Source of the DNA: an uncultured Lachnospiraceae bacterium
Lineage (GTDB): Bacteria; Bacillota; Clostridia; Lachnospirales; Lachnospiraceae
DNA: 27,228 nucleotides
Assembly: GCA_937910785.1 (NCBI GenBank)
Contig: CALDLG010000062.1
Location: forward strand, 1-27,228
Direction: 5' to 3'
This document shows, piece after piece, positions 7,171-14,700 of the stretch (the first letter of the stretch is position 1; each line of letters starts with the position of its first letter). The position numbers and the translations under genes are program-made. The notes under the pieces were generated by a model. That model worked only from the letters and a program-made list of their open reading frames with translations. It searched no databases and was not told where the DNA came from.

Positions 7171-8613
7171 ATGAATTTTTCAATCATCAGGTATATCTTA
7201 TTTCGTGTGCTGGAGTTTGCAGCGCTTTTTCTGACGCTTCCCTGTCTGATCGCAATTATTTATCAGGAGAAGGCAGGCTATTCCTTCGCGGTTGTTATGG
7301 CAGGCTGTCTGCTTGTGGCAGAAATCGGCAAACGGTGGAAGCCCAAAAGCAAGGTTTTTTATGCGAGAGAAGGATTTATTACGGTTTCTCTGACATGGAT
7401 CGTATTAAGCTTTGTGGGCGCGCTGCCTTTCTATTTCAGCCGGGAGATTCCGAGTTTTGTGGATGCGCTTTTCGAGACGATCTCCGGTCTGACAACGACC
7501 GGAGGCAGCATTCTGCCGGATGTGGAGTGCCTTTCCAAAAGCGTGCAGTTCTGGCGTCTTTTTACCCACTGGATCGGAGGCATGGGGGTTCTCGTCCTGA
7601 TTCTTGCCGTACTGCCGCTGTCCGGCGGCTACAATATGCATCTGATGCGTGCGGAGAGTCCGGGACCTTCCGTCGGCAAGCTGGTGCCGAGGGTGCAGCT
7701 GACGGCGAAAATCCTATACGGCATCTATATCGGCATTACCGTACTGGAGATCATCATATTAAAGATAGCGGGACTCAGTTTATATGATTCGACGGTTTTA
7801 TCCTTTTCCACGCTGGGAACCGGAGGCTTTGGCGTTCTGAATACGAGCATCGGATCATACCGGCTTTCGGTGCAGATCATCTTTACGATTTTTATGATAC
7901 TGGGCGGCATGAATTTCAACGTCTATTATCTTCTGATCGTCGCGAGGAAACCGAAGGAGGCGATTCGATATGAAGAAGCGAGATATTACCTGCTTCTGTT
8001 TTTCGGCGCTGCGGCTCTGATCGCGTGGAATATCAGGGGATATTACGGAAATATCGCGGAAGCTTTTCATCATGCGCTCTTTCAGGTGGCCTCGCTCGGA
8101 AGCACTACCGGATTCTCCACCACGGATTTCGATAAATGGCCGGAGTTTTCCAAGGCAATTCTTCTGGTCATTATGGCGATAGGCGCCTGTGCGGGCAGTA
8201 CGGGAGGCGGTTTCAAGGTATCCCGCATTCTTGTGCTGGTGCAGGATATGAGAAGAGAGCTCTTACGGGTCGTTCATCCGCAGATCGTAAAGAAACCGCA
8301 TCTGGAGGGCCGGGTAGTGGACGATGAGACGGTCAGTTCGATTCATTCTTATCTGATCATTTATCTGGTGGTCTGCCTTTTATCCTTCTTGCTGCTGTCG
8401 TTGGATAAATATGATATGACGACCAATTTATCGGCGGTTCTGGCGAATCTGAATAATGTCGGGCCCGGCTTTCACGCAGTAGGGCCGACCTGTAATTATG
8501 GGGGATATTCGGTGTTCTCCAAGTTTGTGCTGATGTTCGATATGCTGACGGGGCGTCTGGAGCTTCTGCCGATGCTGCTGCTGTTTTCGCCCAGAGTGTG
8601 GAAAAAATATTAG
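7171..8613 (+). CDS. trkH: Trk-type potassium transporter membrane subunit TrkH
   Basis: 480 residues, normal for TrkH/KtrB-type transporters built from four M1-P-M2 repeats. The four selectivity-filter loops are visible: TTTGGS (108-113), STLGTGGFG (213-221), ASLGSTTGFST (307-317) and LNNVGPG (427-433), each with the key glycine. The segment CAGSTGGGFKVSRI (340-353) corresponds to the gating region of the third repeat. The protein forms the K+ pore in the cytoplasmic membrane and is gated by TrkA, encoded 15 bp upstream. AGGGGAG precedes the ATG. The downstream gene begins 27 bp after the stop on the same strand. Confidence 0.95.
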   Translation: MNFSIIRYILFRVLEFAALFLTLPCLIAIIYQEKAGYSFAVVMAGCLLVAEIGKRWKPKSKVFYAREGFITVSLTWIVLSFVGALPFYFSREIPSFVDALFETISGLTTTGGSILPDVECLSKSVQFWRLFTHWIGGMGVLVLILAVLPLSGGYNMHLMRAESPGPSVGKLVPRVQLTAKILYGIYIGITVLEIIILKIAGLSLYDSTVLSFSTLGTGGFGVLNTSIGSYRLSVQIIFTIFMILGGMNFNVYYLLIVARKPKEAIRYEEARYYLLLFFGAAALIAWNIRGYYGNIAEAFHHALFQVASLGSTTGFSTTDFDKWPEFSKAILLVIMAIGACAGSTGGGFKVSRILVLVQDMRRELLRVVHPQIVKKPHLEGRVVDDETVSSIHSYLIIYLVVCLLSFLLLSLDKYDMTTNLSAVLANLNNVGPGFHAVGPTCNYGGYSVFSKFVLMFDMLTGRLELLPMLLLFSPRVWKKY

Positions 8614-8640
8614 TACGAAAAGCAAGACGGGGGTTTACGG

Positions 8641-9660
8641 ATGATAAAGGAAAATATACGGATCAGAAAAGCCATCGTTCATATTATGGACCCGACGATC
8701 GGGATGCCGGTTCTGTCCGATACGGAGCTGGAATACGGCTCGGAATTTGCGGATTTCATGAAGGAGCACATTGCCAGAATCAGTTCCGGGGACGATACGA
8801 AGGAAAGCAGGTTTTATCAGGAAGAATCGGAGGTATATCATATTCTGGAGCAGTATGCGGACGATTCTTTTGTCGATATCAGCAAGGATATTGCGACGCT
8901 TCTGTATGACATCATGAAAAGCAATATCGACATTCCGGCAGCGGATCTGATCGTGGTGCGCTTTCAGTATGAGGACGAGGAATATCTGGCGCTTTTAAAG
9001 ATGAATTATAAACCATTTTACACCCATCGGACGATGACGCTGGAAGAAGGAAACAGCAACGAGATTATCCGGCATAAGTCCATTCTGCCGCCTGAGAGCC
9101 AGCGGCTGACGGAAGCGGCAATTATCAGGCTCGACGATCTTGCGGTCCGGGCCATCGAAAAGAAATATGAAGTGAACGGAGAAAAAACCAATTATTTTTC
9201 GTTTCTGTTTTTGAAGTGTAGCAGCCGTCTTTCGCATAAATCCAAGCTTTCCATTGTCAGCAGGGCTGTCGAGAGCGTTCAGAAGGAAGGGTATGATGAA
9301 TCGGAACGTTTCGTGAAGCAGATGGAGGCCAAGAGCATCATTCAGGAACAGATCGAGGAAAGCGGCGGTTTTACCGTAGAGGAGATTGCGGAAAAGATTT
9401 TTGAGGAAAAGCCGGAATTAAAAACCGCTTTTCAGGATAAAATGGAAAAGTACGATATGGTAAAAGAGGAAATTAAGCCACAGAGTGAAAATACGGTCAG
9501 AAAGTATCAGAGTCAGCATCTTTATACGGATACCGGAATCGAGATCAAGATTCCGATGGAACAGTATAAAAATCCGAGGAGTGTGGAATTTATTACCAAT
9601 CCGAACGGAACGGTGTCGGTACTGATTAAGAACATAGAGCATCTGGAAGCGAAGCTGTAA
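8641..9660 (+). CDS. Nucleoid-associated protein, NA37/NdpA family
   Basis: 339 residues matching the 37-kDa nucleoid-associated protein family (PF04245; YejK/NdpA in enterobacteria) in length and pattern. An N-terminal IRKAIVHIMD segment is followed by an acidic region, then a ..LIVVRFQYEDEEYLALLKMNYK strand region near 105-127, and a C-terminal stretch ending in strands around 295-335. Enterobacterial members bind double-stranded DNA and associate with the nucleoid. The function of Firmicutes members is poorly known. The ribosome binding site is modest (GGGGG, about 8 bases upstream). The gene lies 27 bp after trkH and 28 bp before a DUF2974 hydrolase gene, so it is probably in the trk transcript. 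I see no regulatory site that would separate it. Confidence 0.82.
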   Translation: MIKENIRIRKAIVHIMDPTIGMPVLSDTELEYGSEFADFMKEHIARISSGDDTKESRFYQEESEVYHILEQYADDSFVDISKDIATLLYDIMKSNIDIPAADLIVVRFQYEDEEYLALLKMNYKPFYTHRTMTLEEGNSNEIIRHKSILPPESQRLTEAAIIRLDDLAVRAIEKKYEVNGEKTNYFSFLFLKCSSRLSHKSKLSIVSRAVESVQKEGYDESERFVKQMEAKSIIQEQIEESGGFTVEEIAEKIFEEKPELKTAFQDKMEKYDMVKEEIKPQSENTVRKYQSQHLYTDTGIEIKIPMEQYKNPRSVEFITNPNGTVSVLIKNIEHLEAKL

Positions 9661-9688
9661 AGCAGCCCGGACATATGAGGTGATGTTT

Positions 9689-10810
9689 ATGGGAACGATC
9701 ATTGATTATATTAAAGAATATGGCGATTATTCTTTTGCGGAAAAGCCGTTTGGCGAGGTGGACAGCCTGATCTTATGTCAGTTTGCCTATCTGAAATTCG
9801 ACGGTCTGGTGCCGGGACCGGAAGAGAATGCGCCTTTCGTCTCCATACGGCAGGTTTTTGAAAATCAGGATTATGATAATCTGTACGGCGATGAGCGGTA
9901 TCGGGAAAAGAACACGGAACTGTTTCTGGCGATGGTGCACAGCAGGCGGTTCGGAAGTTTGAAAATAAATTATTATGTAAACCAAATAGAGCTGGAAAAG
10001 GAAACACAGTTTTCTGCAGTTACGTTTCAGCCGGAAGAAGGGCTTTTCTATATTGCCTATCGCGGTACGGATGAAACGATCGTAGGGTGGAAGGAAGATT
10101 TGAATCTTGCTTTCTCCGAACCGGTGCCGGGACAGATTATGAGTGTCTCCTATCTGGAAGAGACTGCGGAAAAGCTTGGAAAGCCCTTTTATATGGGAGG
10201 TCATTCCAAGGGTGGAAATTTTGCTATTTATGCGGCGATGAACTGTCAGGCAAAGATACAGGACAGAATCGTCAATATTTATAATCATGACGGTCCTGGA
10301 TTCCGGCCGGAAGTAAAAGAAAACAGCGGATTTGACCGGATTGGGGATAAGATACGCCGGACGGTGCCGCACTCGTCGATGGTAGGAATGCTGCTTTCTT
10401 CCGAAGGAAGCTATCGGGTTGTGGAAAGCAGGAGCTTTGGGCTGGCGCAGCATGATCCGTACTCGTGGCTGGTTGAGAAAGATGATTTCCGGATCGTGAA
10501 GCAGATTTATTCCGGGAGGATGTTCATGGATACGACGCTGAACGATTGGATTCTGTCCTTAAATCAGGAACAGATGCACATCTTTGTGGATACCCTGTAT
10601 GATGTCGTAAAGGCGTCGGAGGCGGATAATCTGATCGATTTTACCGCTAACTGGAAGAAGAGCATTCAGGGAATTATGTCAGCGATTAAAAACGTTGACG
10701 CCAATACGACAAAGATCATGAACGATATCATGAAAGCGCTCTTTGAAATTCTTTCACAGCATACGAAAGAAGAGATTCAGGGAAGGAAGAAGCACAGATC
10801 CGCGAAATAG
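9689..10810 (+). CDS. DUF2974 (Mbeg1-like) alpha/beta-hydrolase family protein
   Basis: 373 residues from the chosen ATG. A GTG at 9680 and an ATG at 9683 are in frame, but the GAGGTGAT ribosome binding site (9677-9684) overlaps them and is spaced correctly for 9689. The nucleophile elbow GHSKGGN (171-177, Ser173), the preceding YRGTD strand (124-128) and an NHDGPGF motif (199-205) identify an alpha/beta hydrolase of the DUF2974/Mbeg1-like family (PF11187), related to class 3 lipases. The protein has no signal peptide or membrane segment, so it is expected in the cytosol. The substrate is unknown. It is the last gene of the trk run, and its 3' end overlaps a convergent gene by 34 bp. Confidence 0.85.
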   Translation: MGTIIDYIKEYGDYSFAEKPFGEVDSLILCQFAYLKFDGLVPGPEENAPFVSIRQVFENQDYDNLYGDERYREKNTELFLAMVHSRRFGSLKINYYVNQIELEKETQFSAVTFQPEEGLFYIAYRGTDETIVGWKEDLNLAFSEPVPGQIMSVSYLEETAEKLGKPFYMGGHSKGGNFAIYAAMNCQAKIQDRIVNIYNHDGPGFRPEVKENSGFDRIGDKIRRTVPHSSMVGMLLSSEGSYRVVESRSFGLAQHDPYSWLVEKDDFRIVKQIYSGRMFMDTTLNDWILSLNQEQMHIFVDTLYDVVKASEADNLIDFTANWKKSIQGIMSAIKNVDANTTKIMNDIMKALFEILSQHTKEEIQGRKKHRSAK

Positions 10811-11424
10811 GAGAGCAGCTCCATGCCGCCTCTGTCAAAGATCCGCTCCGGATGCCATTGGACCGCGAAAACGGGAAGTGAGGCGTGGACAAGCGCCTCG
10901 ATTGTTCCGTCATGGGCCTGGCAGACGGGAAGAAGCTCCATGCCGGGTTTATCGACCGCCTGATGGTGGGCGGAATTGACGAAGGCGCTGTTTCCGTACA
11001 GCTGATAAAAAAAGTCTGTCCGGCTGCATCCTGTGTGATATACATAATGGTGCTGATCTTTTCCGTTCCATTGATGAATGGACGCGTTTTTAATATGCTG
11101 ACAGATAGAACCGCCAAAATGTACATTGATGAGCTGCATTCCCTTGCAGATACCGAGTACGGGCCGGCCCCATTTGACGAACAGGTCCAGCGCCTGGAAC
11201 TGAAGGATATCAAGTTCCGTGTCAATATGGCGGGAACCGTGGTTTTGCTGTCCGAAGAACGCGGGGGTAATGTCTCCGCCGCCGGGAAGCAGCAGTCCGG
11301 TACATTCGGCGCATTGCTCCGGGTCCAGCGTTGTGAAGGAAGAAATGCCGATATGGCGCAGAGCCCTTTCGTAATTGACGGTATCCTGTGATCGGCCGAT
11401 GATGGCAATAGAAGGAGAATCCAT
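10777..11424 (-). CDS. Gamma-glutamyl-gamma-aminobutyrate hydrolase family protein (class I amidotransferase-like, peptidase C26)
   Basis: 215 residues with the class I glutamine amidotransferase fold: LLLPGGGDITP (44-54), nucleophile elbow GICKGMQL with Cys93 (91-98), NSAHHQAVD (150-158) and FAVQWHPE with His191 and Glu193. The LPGGGD and HHQAVD signatures are those of peptidase C26 (PuuD-like) enzymes, which cleave gamma-glutamyl bonds. PuuD itself releases GABA in putrescine degradation, but no other putrescine genes are present, so the substrate is open. At 215 residues it is slightly shorter than PuuD. GGAGG lies 6-10 bases before the ATG. Its 3' end overlaps the DUF2974 gene by 34 bp, tail-to-tail. 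Confidence 0.88.
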   Translation of the reverse strand: MDSPSIAIIGRSQDTVNYERALRHIGISSFTTLDPEQCAECTGLLLPGGGDITPAFFGQQNHGSRHIDTELDILQFQALDLFVKWGRPVLGICKGMQLINVHFGGSICQHIKNASIHQWNGKDQHHYVYHTGCSRTDFFYQLYGNSAFVNSAHHQAVDKPGMELLPVCQAHDGTIEALVHASLPVFAVQWHPERIFDRGGMELLSYFADLCFFLP

Positions 11425-11547
11425 GGCAGAGCCTCCATAGAAGGTTATCTGTTTATTTTATGCCCTGTGCTGCCGGGGGGTTACGGCTCCCGTATCTGCT
11501 TTTTGCCGGCGGTCGGGCCGATTCCGGGAGAATGTTGCAGGGGAGCA

Positions 11548-11576
11548 TTGACGGAAGGCTTTATATATGATATTTT
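11548..11576 (+). promoter_or_regulatory. Sigma-A-type promoter of the aldo/keto reductase operon
   Basis: TTGACG (11548-11553), 17-bp spacer, TATTTT (11571-11576). Transcription would start near 11583, which excludes the longer in-frame starts upstream and supports the start at 11614 or 11620. Confidence 0.55.
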
Positions 11577-11619
11577 TAGGCTCATGGGAGAATGGATAAG
11601 GAAAGGACATGGTGTGAAG

Positions 11620-12747
11620 ATGGAACGATATTTTGGAGAAAGTACCCCGAAGCTGGGATTTGGACTGATGCGTCTGCCCAAGGAAGAATCCGGCAGAATT
11701 GATCTTGAGCAGGTGAAAAAAATGGTGGATTTATTTATGGAGGCAGGACTTACTTATTTTGATACCGCCTATGTGTATGATGACGGCGATTCGGAGAGAG
11801 CCGCCAAAGCGGCGCTGGTAGACCGTTATCCGAGAGAGTGCTTTACGCTTGCGACGAAGCTGAACGCCAGTAAGGAAGGCTATGATGAAGAGGCATCGAA
11901 ACAACAGTTTTATACGAGTCTTCAAAGGACCGGTGCGGGATACTTTGATTATTATCTGCTTCATGCCCTTCAGGAAAATAACTATCAGATCTATGATCGA
12001 TACGGAATCTGGGATTTTGTAAAAGAGCAGAAGGAAAAAGGGCTGATCAGACACTGGGGATTTTCTTTTCACGCGGGACCGAAGCTTCTGGACCGACTGT
12101 TGACCGAACATCCGGATGTGGAGTTTGTTCAGCTGCAGTTAAACTATGCCGACTGGGAAAATCCGAATGTCACTTCAAGAGCGAATTACGAGGTGGCAAG
12201 AAAACATGGAAAATCTATTGTGGTTATGGAGCCGGTCAAGGGAGGGATTCTTGCCAGTCCGCCGGAAAATGTGCAGGAGATCTTCAGGAACGCGGATGCA
12301 AAAGCCTCTATGGCGTCGTGGGCAATCCGCTACGCCGCATCCTTAGACGGCATTCTCACGGTGCTTTCCGGTATGTCCAATATAGAGCAGATGGAGGATA
12401 ATCTTTCTTATATGAAGAAGTTCCGGCCGCTTGACGGGGAAGAGCAGAGGACAGTGCAGAAGGCGCAGGAGGCAATGAACGCGGTGAAATCAATTCCCTG
12501 TACGGCCTGCCATTACTGTACTTCGGGGTGTCCGAAGCAGATTCCGATTCCTGAAATTTTTGCTGCGAGAAACGAACAGCTGGTCCGGGGACAGCTGGAA
12601 AGGGGCGCGGCGGATTACAAACAGGCGACGGCACATGCCGGAGCGGCTTCCGACTGTATCGCCTGTGGCCGGTGTGAGCGGACATGTCCGCAGCAGATTT
12701 CTGTTATCAGTCATCTGGCGGAATGTGCGGATGTTTTTGACAGGTAG
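11620..12747 (+). CDS. Aldo/keto reductase with C-terminal two-cluster ferredoxin domain
   Basis: 375 residues. The N-terminal TIM barrel (1-270) shows LGFGLMRLP (12-20), the catalytic tetrad D48, Y53, K80 and H115 in the contexts FDTAYVYDDG, ATKLN and LLHAL, and GGILASPPENV near the cofactor site. The C-terminal region carries two 4Fe-4S motifs: Cys294, 297, 300, 304 and Cys346, 349, 352, 356 (C-x2-C-x2-C-x3-C-P). This domain pairing is common in anaerobic Clostridia; the physiological substrate is unknown. The start is set by the promoter upstream and the AAAGGA site. An in-frame GTG at 11614 is better spaced and is an alternative that adds two residues; the open frame back to 11467 precedes the promoter and is not expected to be translated. 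ECF transporter gene follows after 20 bp. Confidence 0.92.
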   Translation: MERYFGESTPKLGFGLMRLPKEESGRIDLEQVKKMVDLFMEAGLTYFDTAYVYDDGDSERAAKAALVDRYPRECFTLATKLNASKEGYDEEASKQQFYTSLQRTGAGYFDYYLLHALQENNYQIYDRYGIWDFVKEQKEKGLIRHWGFSFHAGPKLLDRLLTEHPDVEFVQLQLNYADWENPNVTSRANYEVARKHGKSIVVMEPVKGGILASPPENVQEIFRNADAKASMASWAIRYAASLDGILTVLSGMSNIEQMEDNLSYMKKFRPLDGEEQRTVQKAQEAMNAVKSIPCTACHYCTSGCPKQIPIPEIFAARNEQLVRGQLERGAADYKQATAHAGAASDCIACGRCERTCPQQISVISHLAECADVFDR

Positions 12748-12767
12748 GAAAATCAGGGAGGATTTAT

Positions 12768-13337
12768 ATGAAGAAATCAATTAAAAACATGACACTATCA
12801 GCAATGTTTATGGCGATCGGAATCGTGCTGCCTTTTTTCACAGGGCAGATTCCGCGGATCGGAAATATGCTTCTTCCGATGCATATTCCGGTATTTTTGT
12901 GCGGCCTGATCTGTGGATGGCAGTATGGAGCGGTCGTAGGATTCCTTCTGCCGCTTCTGCGTTCTTCGTTGTTTGGCATGCCGGTATTTTTTCCGACAGC
13001 ATCCGCGATGGCATTTGAGCTGATGACATATGGATTCGTGGCAGGAATTCTTTACAACCGTTCCCGTTGGCAGTGTATCATTTCGCTTTACCGTTCCGTT
13101 GTGGCGGCAATGCTTGCGGGACGTGCGGTATGGGGAATTGCGCAGATTCTTTTTCTGGGAATCGGGGGAAATGTTTTTACATGGCAGATGTTTATGGCCG
13201 GCGCTTTCCTGAATGCGATTCCGGGAATTCTTTTACAGCTTGTCCTGATTCCGACGGTTATGGTTGCGCTGAACCGGACCGGCCTTGTGAAGTTTCGCTC
13301 TCATCAGGCGGTGTCACGGGCGGAGGGGCTTGACTGA
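12768..13337 (+). CDS. ECF transporter S component (substrate-specific membrane subunit)
   Basis: 189 residues, almost entirely hydrophobic, with five or six membrane helices, a normal size for S components (PF12822-type). The N-terminal pattern of a basic start, then MTLSAMFMAIGIVLPFF, and the LLPMHIPVFLCGLICG loop-helix are typical of this family. S components capture a vitamin or other micronutrient and dock with a shared ECF ATPase/EcfT module, which is not encoded here (group II arrangement). The vitamin cannot be assigned; there is no riboswitch, because only 20 bp separate it from the upstream reductase. AGGGAGGA precedes the ATG at good spacing. A kinase-like gene follows after 41 bp. 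Confidence 0.85.
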   Translation: MKKSIKNMTLSAMFMAIGIVLPFFTGQIPRIGNMLLPMHIPVFLCGLICGWQYGAVVGFLLPLLRSSLFGMPVFFPTASAMAFELMTYGFVAGILYNRSRWQCIISLYRSVVAAMLAGRAVWGIAQILFLGIGGNVFTWQMFMAGAFLNAIPGILLQLVLIPTVMVALNRTGLVKFRSHQAVSRAEGLD

Positions 13338-13378
13338 TCGGCTGTGCCGGCGGATACGCGCAGAATGGGAGTATGAAT

Positions 13379-13987
13379 ATGAAGACGGAGACGGCAGCCG
13401 AAAGGCTGTATGAGAAGATAGAGGAAATCAGAAAGAAAGAAGCGGTGTCAGACGGGGAGAGGAGTCCTTTCCCCCATGTGCCGCTTCTGGCTGCCATTGA
13501 CGGCAGGTGCGGCGCCGGTAAAACGACACTTGCCTCTTTTTTGTGTGAAAAATTCGGATGGAGCGTCCTGCATCTGGATCATTTTTTCCTGCGTCCGGAG
13601 CAGCGGACGAAAGAGCGGCTCGGCACCCCCGGAGGAAATGTGGATTATGAACGGTTTCTGGAAGAGGTGCTTGTACCGATTAAGAAGGGGGTAAAGGAGC
13701 TCTCTTACCGGCCCTTTGACTGTCACAGACAGGAACTGGCGGAGCCTGTTCTGATCAGACCGTCCGGGGTCTGTCTGGTGGAGGGCTCTTACAGCGCTCA
13801 TCCGGCGCTGTGGGATTACTGCGATCTGCATGTTTTTCTTTCCATCGATGCGGAAGAACAGATGCGGCGCATCGTCAGGCGTAACGGCGAAGACGGCGCG
13901 CGGATTTTTCGGGAACGCTGGATTCCGATGGAGGAAAAGTATTTCGCGGCTTACCGGACGAAAGAGCGGTGTGAGCTGTGTCTTTAG
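13379..13987 (+). CDS. Uridine-kinase-like P-loop NTPase
   Basis: 202 residues. Walker A is GRCGAGKTT (42-50), followed by LHLDHFFLRPEQR, which matches the conserved (D)xDxFF substrate-binding stretch of uridine/cytidine kinase-like enzymes. RPFDCHRQ and LVEGSYSAHPAL (a YAxHP-like Walker B region) and VFLSIDAEEQMRRIVRRNG (lid) follow. The fold predicts phosphorylation of a small nucleoside- or vitamin-like molecule in the cytosol. An ATG at 13373 is also in frame, but GGGAG ends one base before it and sits 7 bases from 13379, so the second ATG was chosen. It lies 41 bp after the ECF S component, which may import its substrate (inference). It ends 37 bp from a convergent gene. Confidence 0.83.
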   Translation: MKTETAAERLYEKIEEIRKKEAVSDGERSPFPHVPLLAAIDGRCGAGKTTLASFLCEKFGWSVLHLDHFFLRPEQRTKERLGTPGGNVDYERFLEEVLVPIKKGVKELSYRPFDCHRQELAEPVLIRPSGVCLVEGSYSAHPALWDYCDLHVFLSIDAEEQMRRIVRRNGEDGARIFRERWIPMEEKYFAAYRTKERCELCL

Positions 13988-14024
13988 GCGGGGGAGGGGA
14001 GCCATATTGTGATAAAGGAGCCAT

Positions 14025-14510
14025 TTATGCCCGGACGAGTTCGATGCACTGCTTGCCGGACAGGTGTTCTATCGAAAGCTCGATCATATACAGGGCATTC
14101 CATTCCCGGCTAATCGTTTCCTGACGGTTTTCTTCCGTATCCTCGGGATAATATTTGACAGCCAGCGCTTCGGCGGCTTTCCGCGCGTCCGTTTCATTTT
14201 CCAGAATGCGTATCCGGCCGAAAGCAATAACACTTTTGTAACAGGTGGTATATTTTTCGGGCACGATCTGGTCCTGTGCGATCACGCAGAAGGAGGCTTT
14301 TTCATTCTTTCGAATGGCCTCGATTTTATGTCCGTTTCTGGCGCTGTGAAAGCAGAGACGTGAGCCGACCAGAACATAACTTATGGGTACCGCATAGGGA
14401 TAGCCGTCGTCTCCCGACAGGGCAAGGACGCCGGAAGTTCCTTTTTTCAGAATTTCGATGCATTCTTCTTTGGGCAGGGACTGTTTATTTCTTCGCATTT
14501 CCCGAAACAT
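14025..14510 (-). CDS. NimA-like pyridoxamine 5'-phosphate oxidase family flavoprotein
   Basis: 161 residues. It matches the split-barrel PNPOx-like family that includes the nitroimidazole resistance protein NimA. Visible signatures are GVLALSGDDGYPYAVPISYV (27-46), FHSARNGHK (54-62, the flavin-phosphate/haem-side region with His55 and His61) and an IAFGRIRIL strand. Members bind FMN or haem and some reduce nitro groups; most genomic copies have unknown physiological substrates, so resistance should not be assumed. AAGGAGGA lies 6-7 bases upstream of the ATG. The gene is convergent with the P-loop kinase gene and divergent from the carboxypeptidase gene. Confidence 0.88.
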   Translation of the reverse strand: MFREMRRNKQSLPKEECIEILKKGTSGVLALSGDDGYPYAVPISYVLVGSRLCFHSARNGHKIEAIRKNEKASFCVIAQDQIVPEKYTTCYKSVIAFGRIRILENETDARKAAEALAVKYYPEDTEENRQETISREWNALYMIELSIEHLSGKQCIELVRA

Positions 14511-14542
14511 GTATGTATCCTCCTTATGAATATGATGGTGTT

Positions 14543-14571
14543 ATTATATACCGGAAACGGAGAAAATACAA
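14543..14571 (-). promoter_or_regulatory. Sigma-A-type promoter of the NimA-like gene
   Basis: Read on the minus strand: TTGTAT (plus 14566-14571), 17-bp spacer, perfect TATAAT (plus 14543-14548), about 33 bp before the ATG. Confidence 0.6.
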
Positions 14572-14591
14572 CGGAAGATGTGTAAAAGCTG

Positions 14592-14620
14592 TTGAGTTTG
14601 CAGGATACGGATGGTATAAT
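14592..14620 (+). promoter_or_regulatory. Sigma-A-type promoter of the S11 carboxypeptidase gene
   Basis: TTGAGT (14592-14597), 17-bp spacer, perfect TATAAT (14615-14620). Transcription would begin near 14627. It is divergent from the NimA-like promoter, whose -35 is about 20 bp away. Confidence 0.65.
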
Positions 14621-14700
14621 TTTCATTATGTCAGGATTTTAAAGGACAGGGTAAGAGGACATTGTGCCTTGCGGCCCAAAGCTTAAAGGCTGAGAAAGGC

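Noticed and set aside
11467..11619. N-terminal extension of the aldo/keto reductase
   Set aside because: The open frame runs through the predicted promoter (11548-11576), and the encoded sequence does not look like an aldo/keto reductase N-terminus.
14025..14510. Nitroimidazole resistance gene
   Set aside because: The protein belongs to the NimA-containing superfamily, but sequence alone does not show resistance; most members are unrelated to drug resistance.
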